Shown: in pieces, positions 1-6,354 of the stretch | Position numbering within the stretch: position 1 is the first letter of the stretch | Layout: every line of letters starts with the position of its first letter | Virus record (IMG/VR): IMGVR_UViG_3300008116_007717 | Location: 1 to 25,407 of that record | Direction: 5' to 3' (one strand) | From: a virus | Length of the DNA: 25,407 bases | Translations under genes and position numbers: made by a program | Notes under the pieces: generated by a model | What the model was told of the DNA's origin: nothing | Seen by the model: only the letters and a program-made list of their open reading frames with translations | Databases searched by the model: none

Positions 1-933
1 AACATAGGCCACGAATATAATAAGGATATTGAATCTCGTTACAGAGATGAAGTATGTAGTGTAGTTCCTACTCCATGGCCCCTAATTGATGAATTGCTTT
101 GTGGTGGTTTAGGGGGTGGTGATTTTGGTTTGATATTTGGTAATCCTGGAGGTGGTAAGTCATGGACATTGGTTGCTTTAGGAGCTTGGGCAGTAAAATT
201 AGGTTACAATGTAGTTCACTACACACTTGAGTTAAGTGAAGGATATGTTGGTAAACGATATGATGCTTATTTCGCCAATAAAGCAGTTAATGTAATTGGA
301 AGCTTTAGAGCAGACGTTGAAAAAGCAGTAAATGAATTACCAGGTACCCTTACAATTAAAGAATACCCACCAGGTAAAGCAACTATAACAACAATCCAAT
401 CACATATTCAAAAATTAACTGACCTTGATAATAAACCAGATTTGGTAATTATTGACTATGTAGATTTACTTCGTGCTAAACGTAATAGTAAAGAAAAAAA
501 AGAAGAGATTGATGATATATACTTAGCTACAAAGGGTTTAGCCCGTGAGTTAAATTTACCCGTTTGGTCAGTATCTCAAGTTAATCGTGCAGGTGCCAAA
601 GATGATGTTATTGAAGGTGATAAAGCAGCCGGTTCATATGACAAAATTATGATTACTGACTTTGCAATATCATTATCAAGAAAACGTCAAGATAAAGTAA
701 ATGGTACTGGTCGTTTCCATATTATGAAAAATCGTTATGGGATGGATGGATTGACATACTTTGCTAAAATAGATACAGCTACAGGTCATATAGAAATGGA
801 CGAAGAGCCAATGGATGAAGATGGAATGGATAATCCGTCATCTAAACCTCCAACTCCTTTTGCTGGTGGAATGGTAAGCACAGATGAAAAAAAGCATTTA
901 AGTAATTTTTTGAAACTTAAAATGGAATCGTAG
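1..933 (+). CDS. Replicative DNA helicase, DnaB/T4 gp41-like (5' partial)
   Basis: This is the C-terminal RecA-like motor domain of a hexameric replicative helicase, which unwinds the fork ahead of the polymerase. The frame is open from base 1, so the N-terminal part lies outside the window; 310 residues are visible. A glycine-rich Walker A (GNPGGGKS) lies near visible residues 47-54. A hydrophobic Walker B strand ending in Asp-Tyr (LVIIDYVDLL) is followed by the Ser-Gln-Val-Asn-Arg stretch typical of DnaB motif H3. The HYTLELSE segment after Walker A is seen in phage gp41/DnaB proteins. The C-terminal tail is acidic and Pro-rich. A TTG at 94 could be mistaken for a start, but the upstream codons continue the domain. 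It fits with the gp43, gp44, gp45 and gp62 homologues downstream. A RecA/UvsX-type recombinase is less likely given the DnaB-like motifs. Confidence 0.85.
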   Translation, partial: NIGHEYNKDIESRYRDEVCSVVPTPWPLIDELLCGGLGGGDFGLIFGNPGGGKSWTLVALGAWAVKLGYNVVHYTLELSEGYVGKRYDAYFANKAVNVIGSFRADVEKAVNELPGTLTIKEYPPGKATITTIQSHIQKLTDLDNKPDLVIIDYVDLLRAKRNSKEKKEEIDDIYLATKGLARELNLPVWSVSQVNRAGAKDDVIEGDKAAGSYDKIMITDFAISLSRKRQDKVNGTGRFHIMKNRYGMDGLTYFAKIDTATGHIEMDEEPMDEDGMDNPSSKPPTPFAGGMVSTDEKKHLSNFLKLKMES

Positions 934-940
934 TATATAT

Positions 941-950
941 TATATTTATG
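941..950 (+). promoter_or_regulatory. TATATTTAT motif before thioredoxin
   Basis: TATATTTA at 941-948 lies 21 bases before the thioredoxin ATG in a 36-base gap. No TTTG/TTGG box sits at the -33 spacing seen elsewhere in the window. The same core recurs in several other gaps, so it is proposed as a phage promoter element. No transcription evidence is available. Confidence 0.3.
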
Positions 951-969
951 CTCACAAATCAAAAGTATT

Positions 970-1230
970 ATGGTAAAGGTTCTTAAATTCTCGGCTGCGT
1001 GGTGCGGACCGTGCAAGATGTTATCTCCTATTTTCGAACAAGTAAAAAAGGAAATATCCGGAGTTAATTATATAGATATTGATGTAGATACACATCCTGA
1101 GCTTGTACAAGCTTACTCAGTAACAGGAGTTCCTCTTGTTATAATTGAAAAAGATGGAGTAGTAACTAATACCATTGTTGGGGCTAAACCTAAATCTGTA
1201 TATACAAGCGCTATACAGAATTTACTTTAA
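970..1230 (+). CDS. Thioredoxin
   Basis: Small (86 residue) thioredoxin-fold disulfide reductase of the cytoplasm. The redox motif Trp-Cys-Gly-Pro-Cys is at residues 11-15, and the cis-proline segment (GVPLVII) follows near residue 54. The protein is shorter than cellular thioredoxins (about 105 residues), mainly because it lacks the first strand and helix, which is common for phage thioredoxins and glutaredoxins. It lies just upstream of a ribonucleotide reductase whose C-terminal cysteine pair needs re-reduction, so it is probably the reductant of that enzyme. The two genes are now separated by a homing endonuclease gene. The ATG at 970 is the only sensible start. Confidence 0.88.
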   Translation: MVKVLKFSAAWCGPCKMLSPIFEQVKKEISGVNYIDIDVDTHPELVQAYSVTGVPLVIIEKDGVVTNTIVGAKPKSVYTSAIQNLL

Positions 1231-1258
1231 TTACAGCGCACACGAAGTAAAAATTCCA

Positions 1259-1268
1259 TATATTTATT
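1259..1268 (+). promoter_or_regulatory. TATATTTAT motif before the GIY-YIG gene
   Basis: TATATTTA at 1259-1266 lies 16 bases before the ATG at 1283, in the 52-base gap after thioredoxin. There is no matching -33 box. It is the same core as at 941, 10659 and 18463. A homing endonuclease with its own promoter would be expected for a mobile gene, but this is inference. Confidence 0.28.
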
Positions 1269-1282
1269 GGAAACAATTATTT

Positions 1283-1846
1283 ATGAAATACTACGTTAGC
1301 GGTCATATTCAAAGTGGAATATATAAAATAACAAATAAAATTAATAAAAAACATTATGTAGGTAGTGCTTATGATTTATATAAACGATATAAAGAACATA
1401 GAAGTGCATTAACAAGTAATAGACATCACAACAATCAGCTTACTAGATTTGTAAACAAGTATGGCATAGATAATTTAGAATTTAATTTATTAGAAGAATG
1501 TAAACCAGAAGAATTAGAGTTAAGAGAACAGTATTATATTAATAATAATAAAAACTTATTTAACGAAACAATAGATGTTAAATCGTGTAATAGAGGTAAA
1601 AAACTAAGCGAAGAACACAAACAACGAATAAGCAAAAGTATTAAAGATAAAAATATAACACGATCTGAGGAAACTAAAAATAAAATTAGTGAGGCAAATA
1701 AAGGAAAAGTAGGTAAATATAAAAGAACAAATAAAATAAAACAAACTGTAGCTGATAAGATAAAAAATAATACTGAACGAAGTAAAAAAATATCTGAAGC
1801 ATTAAAAGGAAGAAAAATAACTTGGATAACTAATAAAACAAAATAA
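1283..1846 (+). CDS. GIY-YIG homing endonuclease (free-standing)
   Basis: A 187-residue site-specific DNA endonuclease of the T4 Seg type, which spreads its own gene by cutting alleles that lack it. The GIY motif is at residues 12-14 and YVG at 25-27, followed by the catalytic Arg near residue 35 and a Glu in the ELREQYY segment. The C-terminal half is very Lys-rich and carries NUMOD3-like DNA-binding repeats (Gly-Lys-Lys-Leu-Ser-Glu-Glu-His-type). The frame is open further upstream, but only through the end of thioredoxin, and the fold starts right after the ATG at 1283. Base composition is even more AT-rich than its neighbours, consistent with recent arrival. It sits between thioredoxin and the reductase, a type of locus where phage homing endonucleases are common. 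Confidence 0.88.
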   Translation: MKYYVSGHIQSGIYKITNKINKKHYVGSAYDLYKRYKEHRSALTSNRHHNNQLTRFVNKYGIDNLEFNLLEECKPEELELREQYYINNNKNLFNETIDVKSCNRGKKLSEEHKQRISKSIKDKNITRSEETKNKISEANKGKVGKYKRTNKIKQTVADKIKNNTERSKKISEALKGRKITWITNKTK

Positions 1847-1850
1847 AAGA

Positions 1851-3701
1851 ATGGATACAACACAGGCAATTTTATCAGATATTACCTGCTATATGAAATA
1901 TAGCAAATTTAAACCAGAATTTAATAGAAGAGAAACATGGGAAGAATTAGTAACAAGAAATAAGGAAATGCATCAAGCAAAATTTCCACAATTAAAAGAT
2001 GAAATTGAAGAAGCTTATAAATTGGTATATGACAAAAAAGTGTTGCCGTCAATGCGTAGCTTACAGTTTGCTGGAAAACCCATTGAACTTAATAATGCTC
2101 GTATATTTAATTGCTCTTTTTTGCCTATTGATGACTGGCGTTCCTTTAGCGAAATAATGTTTTTGCTTTTAAGTGGATGTGGAGTAGGTTACTCAGTACA
2201 AAAACATCATATTGAGCAATTACCTGAAATTAAAATTCCTATTAAATCAAAAAGATATTTGATTGGTGATAGTATTGAGGGGTGGGCTGATGCTGTTAGA
2301 ATGCTTTGTAAAGCATATTTTACAGGTGCACCCCTTCCTTTATTTGATTTTAGGGATATTAGACCAAAAGGCGCCCAGTTAATCACTGTAGGTGGTAAAG
2401 CACCTGGTCCAGAACCATTAAAAGAATGTTTATTTAACTTACAAAAGGTATTTGATAGAAAGAAAAATGGTGAAAAAATTTCTCCATTAGAAGCTCATGA
2501 TATGGCTTGTCATATTGCTGATGCTGTATTATCAGGTGGTATTCGTAGAGCAGCATTGATCTCATTATTTAACTTAGATGATGAAGAAATGTTGACATGT
2601 AAATTTGGTAATTGGTGGGAAGAAAACCCACAACGTGGACGTGCCAATAACTCAGCTGTAGTTATTCGTCATAAAATAGATGAAGAAGAATTCTTCAAAT
2701 TATGGAAGAAAATTGAATTAAGTGGATCTGGAGAACCAGGCATTTACTTTAGCAACGATAAAGATTGGGGTACTAACCCATGTTGTGAAATTGCTTTACG
2801 CTCTTATCAGTTCTGTAACCTATGTGAAGTAAACGTTTCAAACGTTGAGTCACAAGAAGATTTAAACGAAAGAGTACGTGTAGGTGCCTTCATTGGTACA
2901 TTACAAGCTGCGTATACTGATTTTCATTACCTAAGAGATATATGGCGTAAAACAACTGAGAAAGATGCTTTATTAGGAGTGGGAATGACAGGTATTGGTA
3001 GCGGTGCTATTTTAAAATATGATTTGAAAAAAGCAGCTGATTTAGCTAAAGAAGTAAATGCTGAAATAGCTGAGAAAATTGGTATTAATAAAGCTGCTCG
3101 TGTAACTACAGTTAAACCAAGTGGTACTTCATCATTAGTATTAGGTACATCATCTGGTATTCATGCTTGGCATAATGATTTTTACATTAGACGTATTCGT
3201 GTAGGTAAAAACGAAGCAATTTATACTTACTTATCTATTAATCATCCTGAATTAGTTGAAGATGATTTCTTCAAACCAACTATTCAAGCTGTAATTTCAG
3301 TTCCACAACGTGCTCCAGAAGGATCTATCTTAAGAACTGAAGATGTAATGGATATGCTTGAGCGTGTTAAGAAATTTAACACACAATGGGTTAAAAAAGG
3401 ACATCGTAAAGGTGCTAACACAAACAATGTATCAGCTACAGTGTCAATTAAAGAAGGTGAGTGGGAAAAAGTAGGACAGTGGATGTGGGATAATAAAGAA
3501 ACATTTAATGGGTTATCAGTATTACCTTATTTTGGAGGTACATATACTCAAGCACCATTTGAAGATATTACTAAAGAACAATTTAATGAAATGATAACTC
3601 ATTTACATGGTATTGACTTAAGTAAAGTAGTAGAGTTTAGTGATGAAACAGCATTAATGGACCAAGCAGCTTGTGCTGGGGGCGCTTGTGAAATAGTATA
3701 G
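1851..3701 (+). CDS. Adenosylcobalamin-dependent (class II) ribonucleoside-triphosphate reductase
   Basis: Reduces ribonucleotides to deoxyribonucleotides using a thiyl radical generated from coenzyme B12. Key features match the monomeric Lactobacillus-type enzyme (RTPR). Cys88 lies in an Asn-Cys-Ser context. The Asn-Pro-Cys-Cys-Glu finger has radical-site Cys311 and Glu313. The C-terminal tail carries the redox pair Cys608 and Cys613 in a Cys-x-Gly-Gly-x-Cys arrangement before the end. Other blocks, such as the LSGCGVGYSV stretch, the PSGTSS loop and the LPYFGG segment, are also present. At 616 residues it is clearly shorter than the roughly 740-residue bacterial enzyme. It needs no oxygen and no small subunit, but it depends on cobalamin. 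Thioredoxin (970) is the likely electron donor. The ATG at 1851 follows the endonuclease stop by 4 bases. Confidence 0.93.
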   Translation: MDTTQAILSDITCYMKYSKFKPEFNRRETWEELVTRNKEMHQAKFPQLKDEIEEAYKLVYDKKVLPSMRSLQFAGKPIELNNARIFNCSFLPIDDWRSFSEIMFLLLSGCGVGYSVQKHHIEQLPEIKIPIKSKRYLIGDSIEGWADAVRMLCKAYFTGAPLPLFDFRDIRPKGAQLITVGGKAPGPEPLKECLFNLQKVFDRKKNGEKISPLEAHDMACHIADAVLSGGIRRAALISLFNLDDEEMLTCKFGNWWEENPQRGRANNSAVVIRHKIDEEEFFKLWKKIELSGSGEPGIYFSNDKDWGTNPCCEIALRSYQFCNLCEVNVSNVESQEDLNERVRVGAFIGTLQAAYTDFHYLRDIWRKTTEKDALLGVGMTGIGSGAILKYDLKKAADLAKEVNAEIAEKIGINKAARVTTVKPSGTSSLVLGTSSGIHAWHNDFYIRRIRVGKNEAIYTYLSINHPELVEDDFFKPTIQAVISVPQRAPEGSILRTEDVMDMLERVKKFNTQWVKKGHRKGANTNNVSATVSIKEGEWEKVGQWMWDNKETFNGLSVLPYFGGTYTQAPFEDITKEQFNEMITHLHGIDLSKVVEFSDETALMDQAACAGGACEIV

Positions 3702-3703
3702 CA

Positions 3704-3931
3704 ATGGACGAAACAAGATTTTATACAGACGAGAAAACGGGGTTCATAGTTATGACCCCGTTTGCTCATTTGGTACGAGGATCTTGTTGTGGTAATGGTT
3801 GTAAACATTGTCCTTATGATAAACATTATCAAAAACCAATGTTGCGTAACGTTGTTGTAAAAATTGAACATAGTGAATTAGCTGAATATGTGAATAAAAA
3901 ATTTAAAACTAATTTGGTTATTCAAGAATAA
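3704..3931 (+). CDS. DUF5522-like Cys-rich small protein
   Basis: A 75-residue protein built around Arg-Gly-Ser-Cys-Cys-x-x-Gly-Cys-x-x-Cys-Pro-Tyr (residues about 26-38). This is the signature of the small bacterial DUF5522 family, which has no assigned function. Three or four cysteines in such a short span suggest a metal site or a redox role. It begins two bases after the reductase stop, so it is probably co-transcribed with that gene. A perfect 9-bp hairpin lies inside its first 20 codons (separate entry). Family recognition is from memory of the motif; no biochemical role is claimed. Confidence 0.7.
   Translation: MDETRFYTDEKTGFIVMTPFAHLVRGSCCGNGCKHCPYDKHYQKPMLRNVVVKIEHSELAEYVNKKFKTNLVIQE
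3735..3763 (+). other. GC-rich hairpin inside the start of the DUF5522-like gene
   Basis: AAACGGGGT at 3735-3743 is exactly complementary to ACCCCGTTT at 3755-3763, giving a 9-bp stem with an 11-base loop, or a 10-bp stem if a T-G pair is counted. It starts 34 bases after the reductase stop, inside coding sequence. No clear U-run follows, so it is not a classical terminator. It could attenuate transcription or mask early codons of the DUF5522-like gene. Confidence 0.45.
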
Positions 3932-3944
3932 TATCATAGATTTA
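3913..3944 (+). promoter_or_regulatory. Bacteroidota-like promoter upstream of the AT-hook gene
   Basis: TTTGGTTA at 3913-3920 and TAGATTTA at 3937-3944 are separated by 16 bases. The -33 part lies in the last codons of the DUF5522-like gene. The next gene starts 13 bases after the -7 part. The same two-part arrangement recurs at 14872, 16476, 21519 and 23142 with the same or nearly the same spacing. It resembles the Bacteroidota TTTG / TAnnTTTG promoter. Confidence 0.5.
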
Positions 3945-3957
3945 CAAAAAATAGGTT

Positions 3958-4485
3958 ATGTTTGTTGAACACAAAAAAGAAACAATATTGGCTGAAGTAG
4001 GCAAATTACAACGTCTTAATTACAACCAGTTTTTCTGGTGGAGAAAGTTCCGCCCCAAACAAAAACAATTACATAAATATTCTTATACAGTTGCCAAAAT
4101 CAAAAATGGCGATTTTGACTTTTCTCATTACTACTGGCAAGCACAATATGCGTTGCTTGAAATGAATGAGAAAACAGGACATATCCAACATCCATCAGCA
4201 CGTCATGAGGCACAAGCTTTATTTCGTGAGCGTTATAGACGTTTAATGAGGGATTTTGAAAAAGATGAAACTGAACGTTTAGAGGCATTTTACACTGACT
4301 GCCGTAAAACTCTCAAACTATCAAAACGACAAGTAGAAGAAATGGCGCTCAATTTTGATGGTACACTAGAGGAGTTTTATATTGACTTGCAATCAAAATA
4401 TCAAAATAAACCTCAACCAGTACCTGATTTTAATAATTTTGGTAAACGTAAAAGAGGTAGACCTAAAAAAATAATAAATGAGTAA
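3958..4485 (+). CDS. Hypothetical protein with C-terminal AT-hook
   Basis: 175 residues with no family recognised. The protein is rich in aromatic and charged residues and is probably mostly helical. Its last 15 residues contain Lys-Arg-Lys-Arg-Gly-Arg-Pro-Lys-Lys, an AT-hook core (Arg-Gly-Arg-Pro at 166-169) that binds the minor groove of AT-rich DNA. This suits an AT-rich genome and suggests a DNA-associated role. It is preceded by a promoter-like pair at 3913-3944 and overlaps the QueD start by 8 bases, so it may be the first gene of the deazaguanine operon. The ATG at 3958 is taken as start because the frame does not extend usefully upstream. Confidence 0.7.
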   Translation: MFVEHKKETILAEVGKLQRLNYNQFFWWRKFRPKQKQLHKYSYTVAKIKNGDFDFSHYYWQAQYALLEMNEKTGHIQHPSARHEAQALFRERYRRLMRDFEKDETERLEAFYTDCRKTLKLSKRQVEEMALNFDGTLEEFYIDLQSKYQNKPQPVPDFNNFGKRKRGRPKKIINE

Positions 4486-4942
4486 ATTTCAATCAACAAA
4501 ATTATTTGATGGATACAGTTGTGTATTCCGTCAATGGAAAGCAGAAGGAACACACTGTAGATTCCTTCATGGTTATGGTGTTTCATTTAGAGTATGGTTC
4601 GAAGGTGAACTTGATGAACGTAATTGGGTTTGGGATTTTGGAGGAATGAAACGCTCTAAAGGTACTATTGATGGTATGAATCCTAAAGCATGGATGGATT
4701 ATATGTTTGACCATACAACTGTTATAGCTGAAGATGATCCATATCGTGCCTATTTTTATAATATGGAAAGAGAGGGCATCATTCAATTGAGAGTACTTCC
4801 TGCTGTTGGAGCTGAACAATTCGCAAAATTCATTTACGGAAAATTAAATACATTTGTTCAGGAAGAAACTGATGGTAGAGTTAAAGTTGTAAAAGTAGAA
4901 TTTATGGAAAACAATAAAAACTCAGCTACATATGGAGAATGA
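4478..4942 (+). CDS. queD: 6-carboxy-tetrahydropterin synthase, QueD-like (phage variant)
   Basis: Second step of the preQ0 pathway: converts 7,8-dihydroneopterin triphosphate (the FolE product) to 6-carboxy-tetrahydropterin. Family blocks, in order: Cys-Arg-Phe-Leu-His-Gly near residues 27-32; a Gly-Glu-Leu-Asp turn; a Trp-Asp-Phe-Gly-Gly-Met-Lys segment; the Phe-Asp-His-Thr block; Pro-Ala-Val-Gly-Ala-Glu-Gln-Phe with the conserved Glu; and a C-terminal Ser-Ala-x-Tyr-Gly-Glu. In the usual enzyme zinc is held by one early His and by both His of a His-Gly-His motif. Here the motif reads His-Gly-Tyr and the early His position appears to be Val or Phe, so the metal site differs. Together with FolE, QueE, QueC and DpdA in the same run of genes the assignment is good. 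The start overlaps the AT-hook gene by 8 bases. Confidence 0.8.
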   Translation: MSKFQSTKLFDGYSCVFRQWKAEGTHCRFLHGYGVSFRVWFEGELDERNWVWDFGGMKRSKGTIDGMNPKAWMDYMFDHTTVIAEDDPYRAYFYNMEREGIIQLRVLPAVGAEQFAKFIYGKLNTFVQEETDGRVKVVKVEFMENNKNSATYGE

Positions 4943-5123
4943 CCCAATGTTAGAAAATAATAGCTATTATGATATAGATATCATTAATAAAGCTAACAAA
5001 CCTATTTTTAAGAAAATACAGGAATGGGAGAAAAAATATGCTAATGCCTCTAGTAATATGGGTAAATGGTATTGCCAGATTCAAATTGATAGATGGAAGA
5101 AAAAACTACATCATTATAAATAA
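4932..5123 (+). CDS. Small hypothetical protein
   Basis: 63 residues, rich in Lys, Asn and Tyr; not recognised. It overlaps the QueD stop by 11 bases and ends one base before the DpdA ATG, so it is translated within the deazaguanine operon. An in-frame ATG at 4947 would remove the overlap and shorten the protein by 5 residues. The C-terminal half looks like an amphipathic, basic helix (WEKKYA...WKKKLHHYK). It could be a small nucleic-acid-associated or accessory protein, but nothing more can be said. Confidence 0.55.
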   Translation: MENDPMLENNSYYDIDIINKANKPIFKKIQEWEKKYANASSNMGKWYCQIQIDRWKKKLHHYK

Positions 5124-5124
5124 T

Positions 5125-5913
5125 ATGAAAGTATCACACGAACTACCTTTAGGGTTAATGCACAAAGCATATGAGTGGAATGATTATGATTATTGTCTCC
5201 CTCATTTGATTGACAAGTATCAACAGTATAGACTATTTTTCCAAAAATCACGTTTAGATAAACGTTTTATCATTATGGATAATGGGTTATTTGAGGGAGT
5301 AACTCATACAAAAGAAGATTTATTTGATAAAATTAATTTAATCCGTCCTAGTGTTTTTGTAGTTCCAGATGAATGGAATGATGCTAATAGAACTTTAGTA
5401 AATGCTAAAAGTTGGATGATTAATTATAAACCTAATCTACCCGATGGAGTTGAATTAATGGCTGTTTGTCAAGGACAAGATATAGATGAATTAACTAGAG
5501 TTTATACTACGCTAATTGATTTAGGATACAAATATATAGCAATTAACCATTCTAGTATTGCTTATGAAAAATCATATCCAGGTGAAATGCCTAAGTTAAA
5601 AAAACAAATGTATGGCAGAATGGAATTTCTTAGAAGATTAGTTGAAAAAGATATTGTTAGAAAAGGTATTCATCATCATTTGCTCGGTTGTTCATTGCCT
5701 CAAGAGTTTATGGCTTATACTGGGTGGTCATGGGTCAAAACAGTAGATACATCTAATCCAATATTAGTTGGAGCAGAGGGACATCGTTACACAGACAGTG
5801 GTATTCATTTCAAACCAGAAAATAAATTAGAACATTACATAGAAATGAATTTGGAGGATCGAATGGAAGATATTACCTTTAATGTAAACAAATTTAAAAG
5901 TTATGTCAAGTAA
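5125..5913 (+). CDS. dpdA: DpdA-like DNA 7-deazaguanine transglycosylase (TGT-related)
   Basis: Probably swaps guanine in DNA for preQ0 or a related 7-deazaguanine, using the base-exchange chemistry of tRNA-guanine transglycosylases. Visible TGT-like blocks: Met-Asp-Asn-Gly (51-54, matching the DSGG block with its base-binding Asp), Val-Pro-Asp-Glu-Trp (80-84), Val-Cys-Gln-Gly-Gln (114-118, matching the substrate-binding Gln loop), Leu-Leu-Gly-Cys-Ser-Leu-Pro (186-192), and Thr-Val-Asp-Thr-Ser-Asn-Pro (206-212), whose Asp208 is the likely nucleophile. At 262 residues it is much shorter than tRNA enzymes and lacks their C-terminal zinc site, as expected for short phage DpdA proteins. The frame opens further upstream, but the ATG at 5125 fits the fold and the previous stop. 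Its neighbours are queD and queC. A DNA substrate is inferred from family and context. Confidence 0.82.
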   Translation: MKVSHELPLGLMHKAYEWNDYDYCLPHLIDKYQQYRLFFQKSRLDKRFIIMDNGLFEGVTHTKEDLFDKINLIRPSVFVVPDEWNDANRTLVNAKSWMINYKPNLPDGVELMAVCQGQDIDELTRVYTTLIDLGYKYIAINHSSIAYEKSYPGEMPKLKKQMYGRMEFLRRLVEKDIVRKGIHHHLLGCSLPQEFMAYTGWSWVKTVDTSNPILVGAEGHRYTDSGIHFKPENKLEHYIEMNLEDRMEDITFNVNKFKSYVK

Positions 5914-6172
5914 AATGGTATCATTGTATGATTATTTAGGTCGCCCTGCAGGTAAAGCATTAGGATGGGCTGTTGGTAGACAAGCATCCTTAGCTGGAGT
6001 TGATGTTCAAAAACGTCATGTAGAAAATAAAGCTTATACAGGATGGGTAAATTTGTATAGTGAAGAAGTATTAAAAATATTCTTTAAAAATCCATCTAAT
6101 AAAGCTATTATTGATGCTGATGAAAAAGCATACCGTGAAAGACAAATAAGGAGGAGATTATGGGGAAAATAA
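5903..6172 (+). CDS. Hypothetical protein downstream of dpdA
   Basis: 89 residues, overlapping the dpdA stop by 11 bases. An N-terminal Ser-Leu-Tyr-Asp-Tyr-Leu-Gly-Arg motif leads into a Gly/Ala-rich helix (AGKALGWAVG), then a basic C-terminus ending Arg-Gln-Ile-Arg-Arg-Arg-Leu-Trp-Gly-Lys. No function is known to me for this arrangement. There is no signal peptide or membrane segment. Its position inside the operon suggests a link to DNA modification or nucleotide metabolism. A second ATG at 5915 is possible. Confidence 0.6.
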   Translation: MSSKMVSLYDYLGRPAGKALGWAVGRQASLAGVDVQKRHVENKAYTGWVNLYSEEVLKIFFKNPSNKAIIDADEKAYRERQIRRRLWGK

Positions 6173-6354
6173 AAGAAGCATTATTTGAAGTAATTAATAG
6201 TAGAAATGACGATGGTATTGATCTAGACTATCAATACGAACAATATCTACTAGAACAAAATAAAATTAAGCGTAATAATTTACGCAAGTCGCTTGAACAA
6301 GACGTAAGCGATAAACAAGTAAATACTGTCTTAAATAATATTAAGTTGAAATGA
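6160..6354 (+). CDS. Small hypothetical protein with strong Shine-Dalgarno
   Basis: 64 residues, charged and probably helical, not recognised. AGGAGG at 6149-6154 stands 5 bases before the ATG. It is one of only three perfect or near-perfect Shine-Dalgarno sites in the window, which makes this start secure. The gene overlaps its upstream neighbour by 13 bases and the queC start by 4 (ATGA), so translation is probably coupled to queC. Confidence 0.6.
   Translation: MGKIKEALFEVINSRNDDGIDLDYQYEQYLLEQNKIKRNNLRKSLEQDVSDKQVNTVLNNIKLK

Noticed and set aside
94-933. TTG at 94 as the start of the helicase.
   Set aside because: The frame is open to base 1 and the upstream codons continue the domain, so it is a gene cut by the window edge.
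786-1016. Minus-strand open frames here and elsewhere (e.g. 1534-1869, 10257-10556, 23378-23764).
   Set aside because: They are mirror frames of well-supported plus-strand genes, with no recognisable domains.
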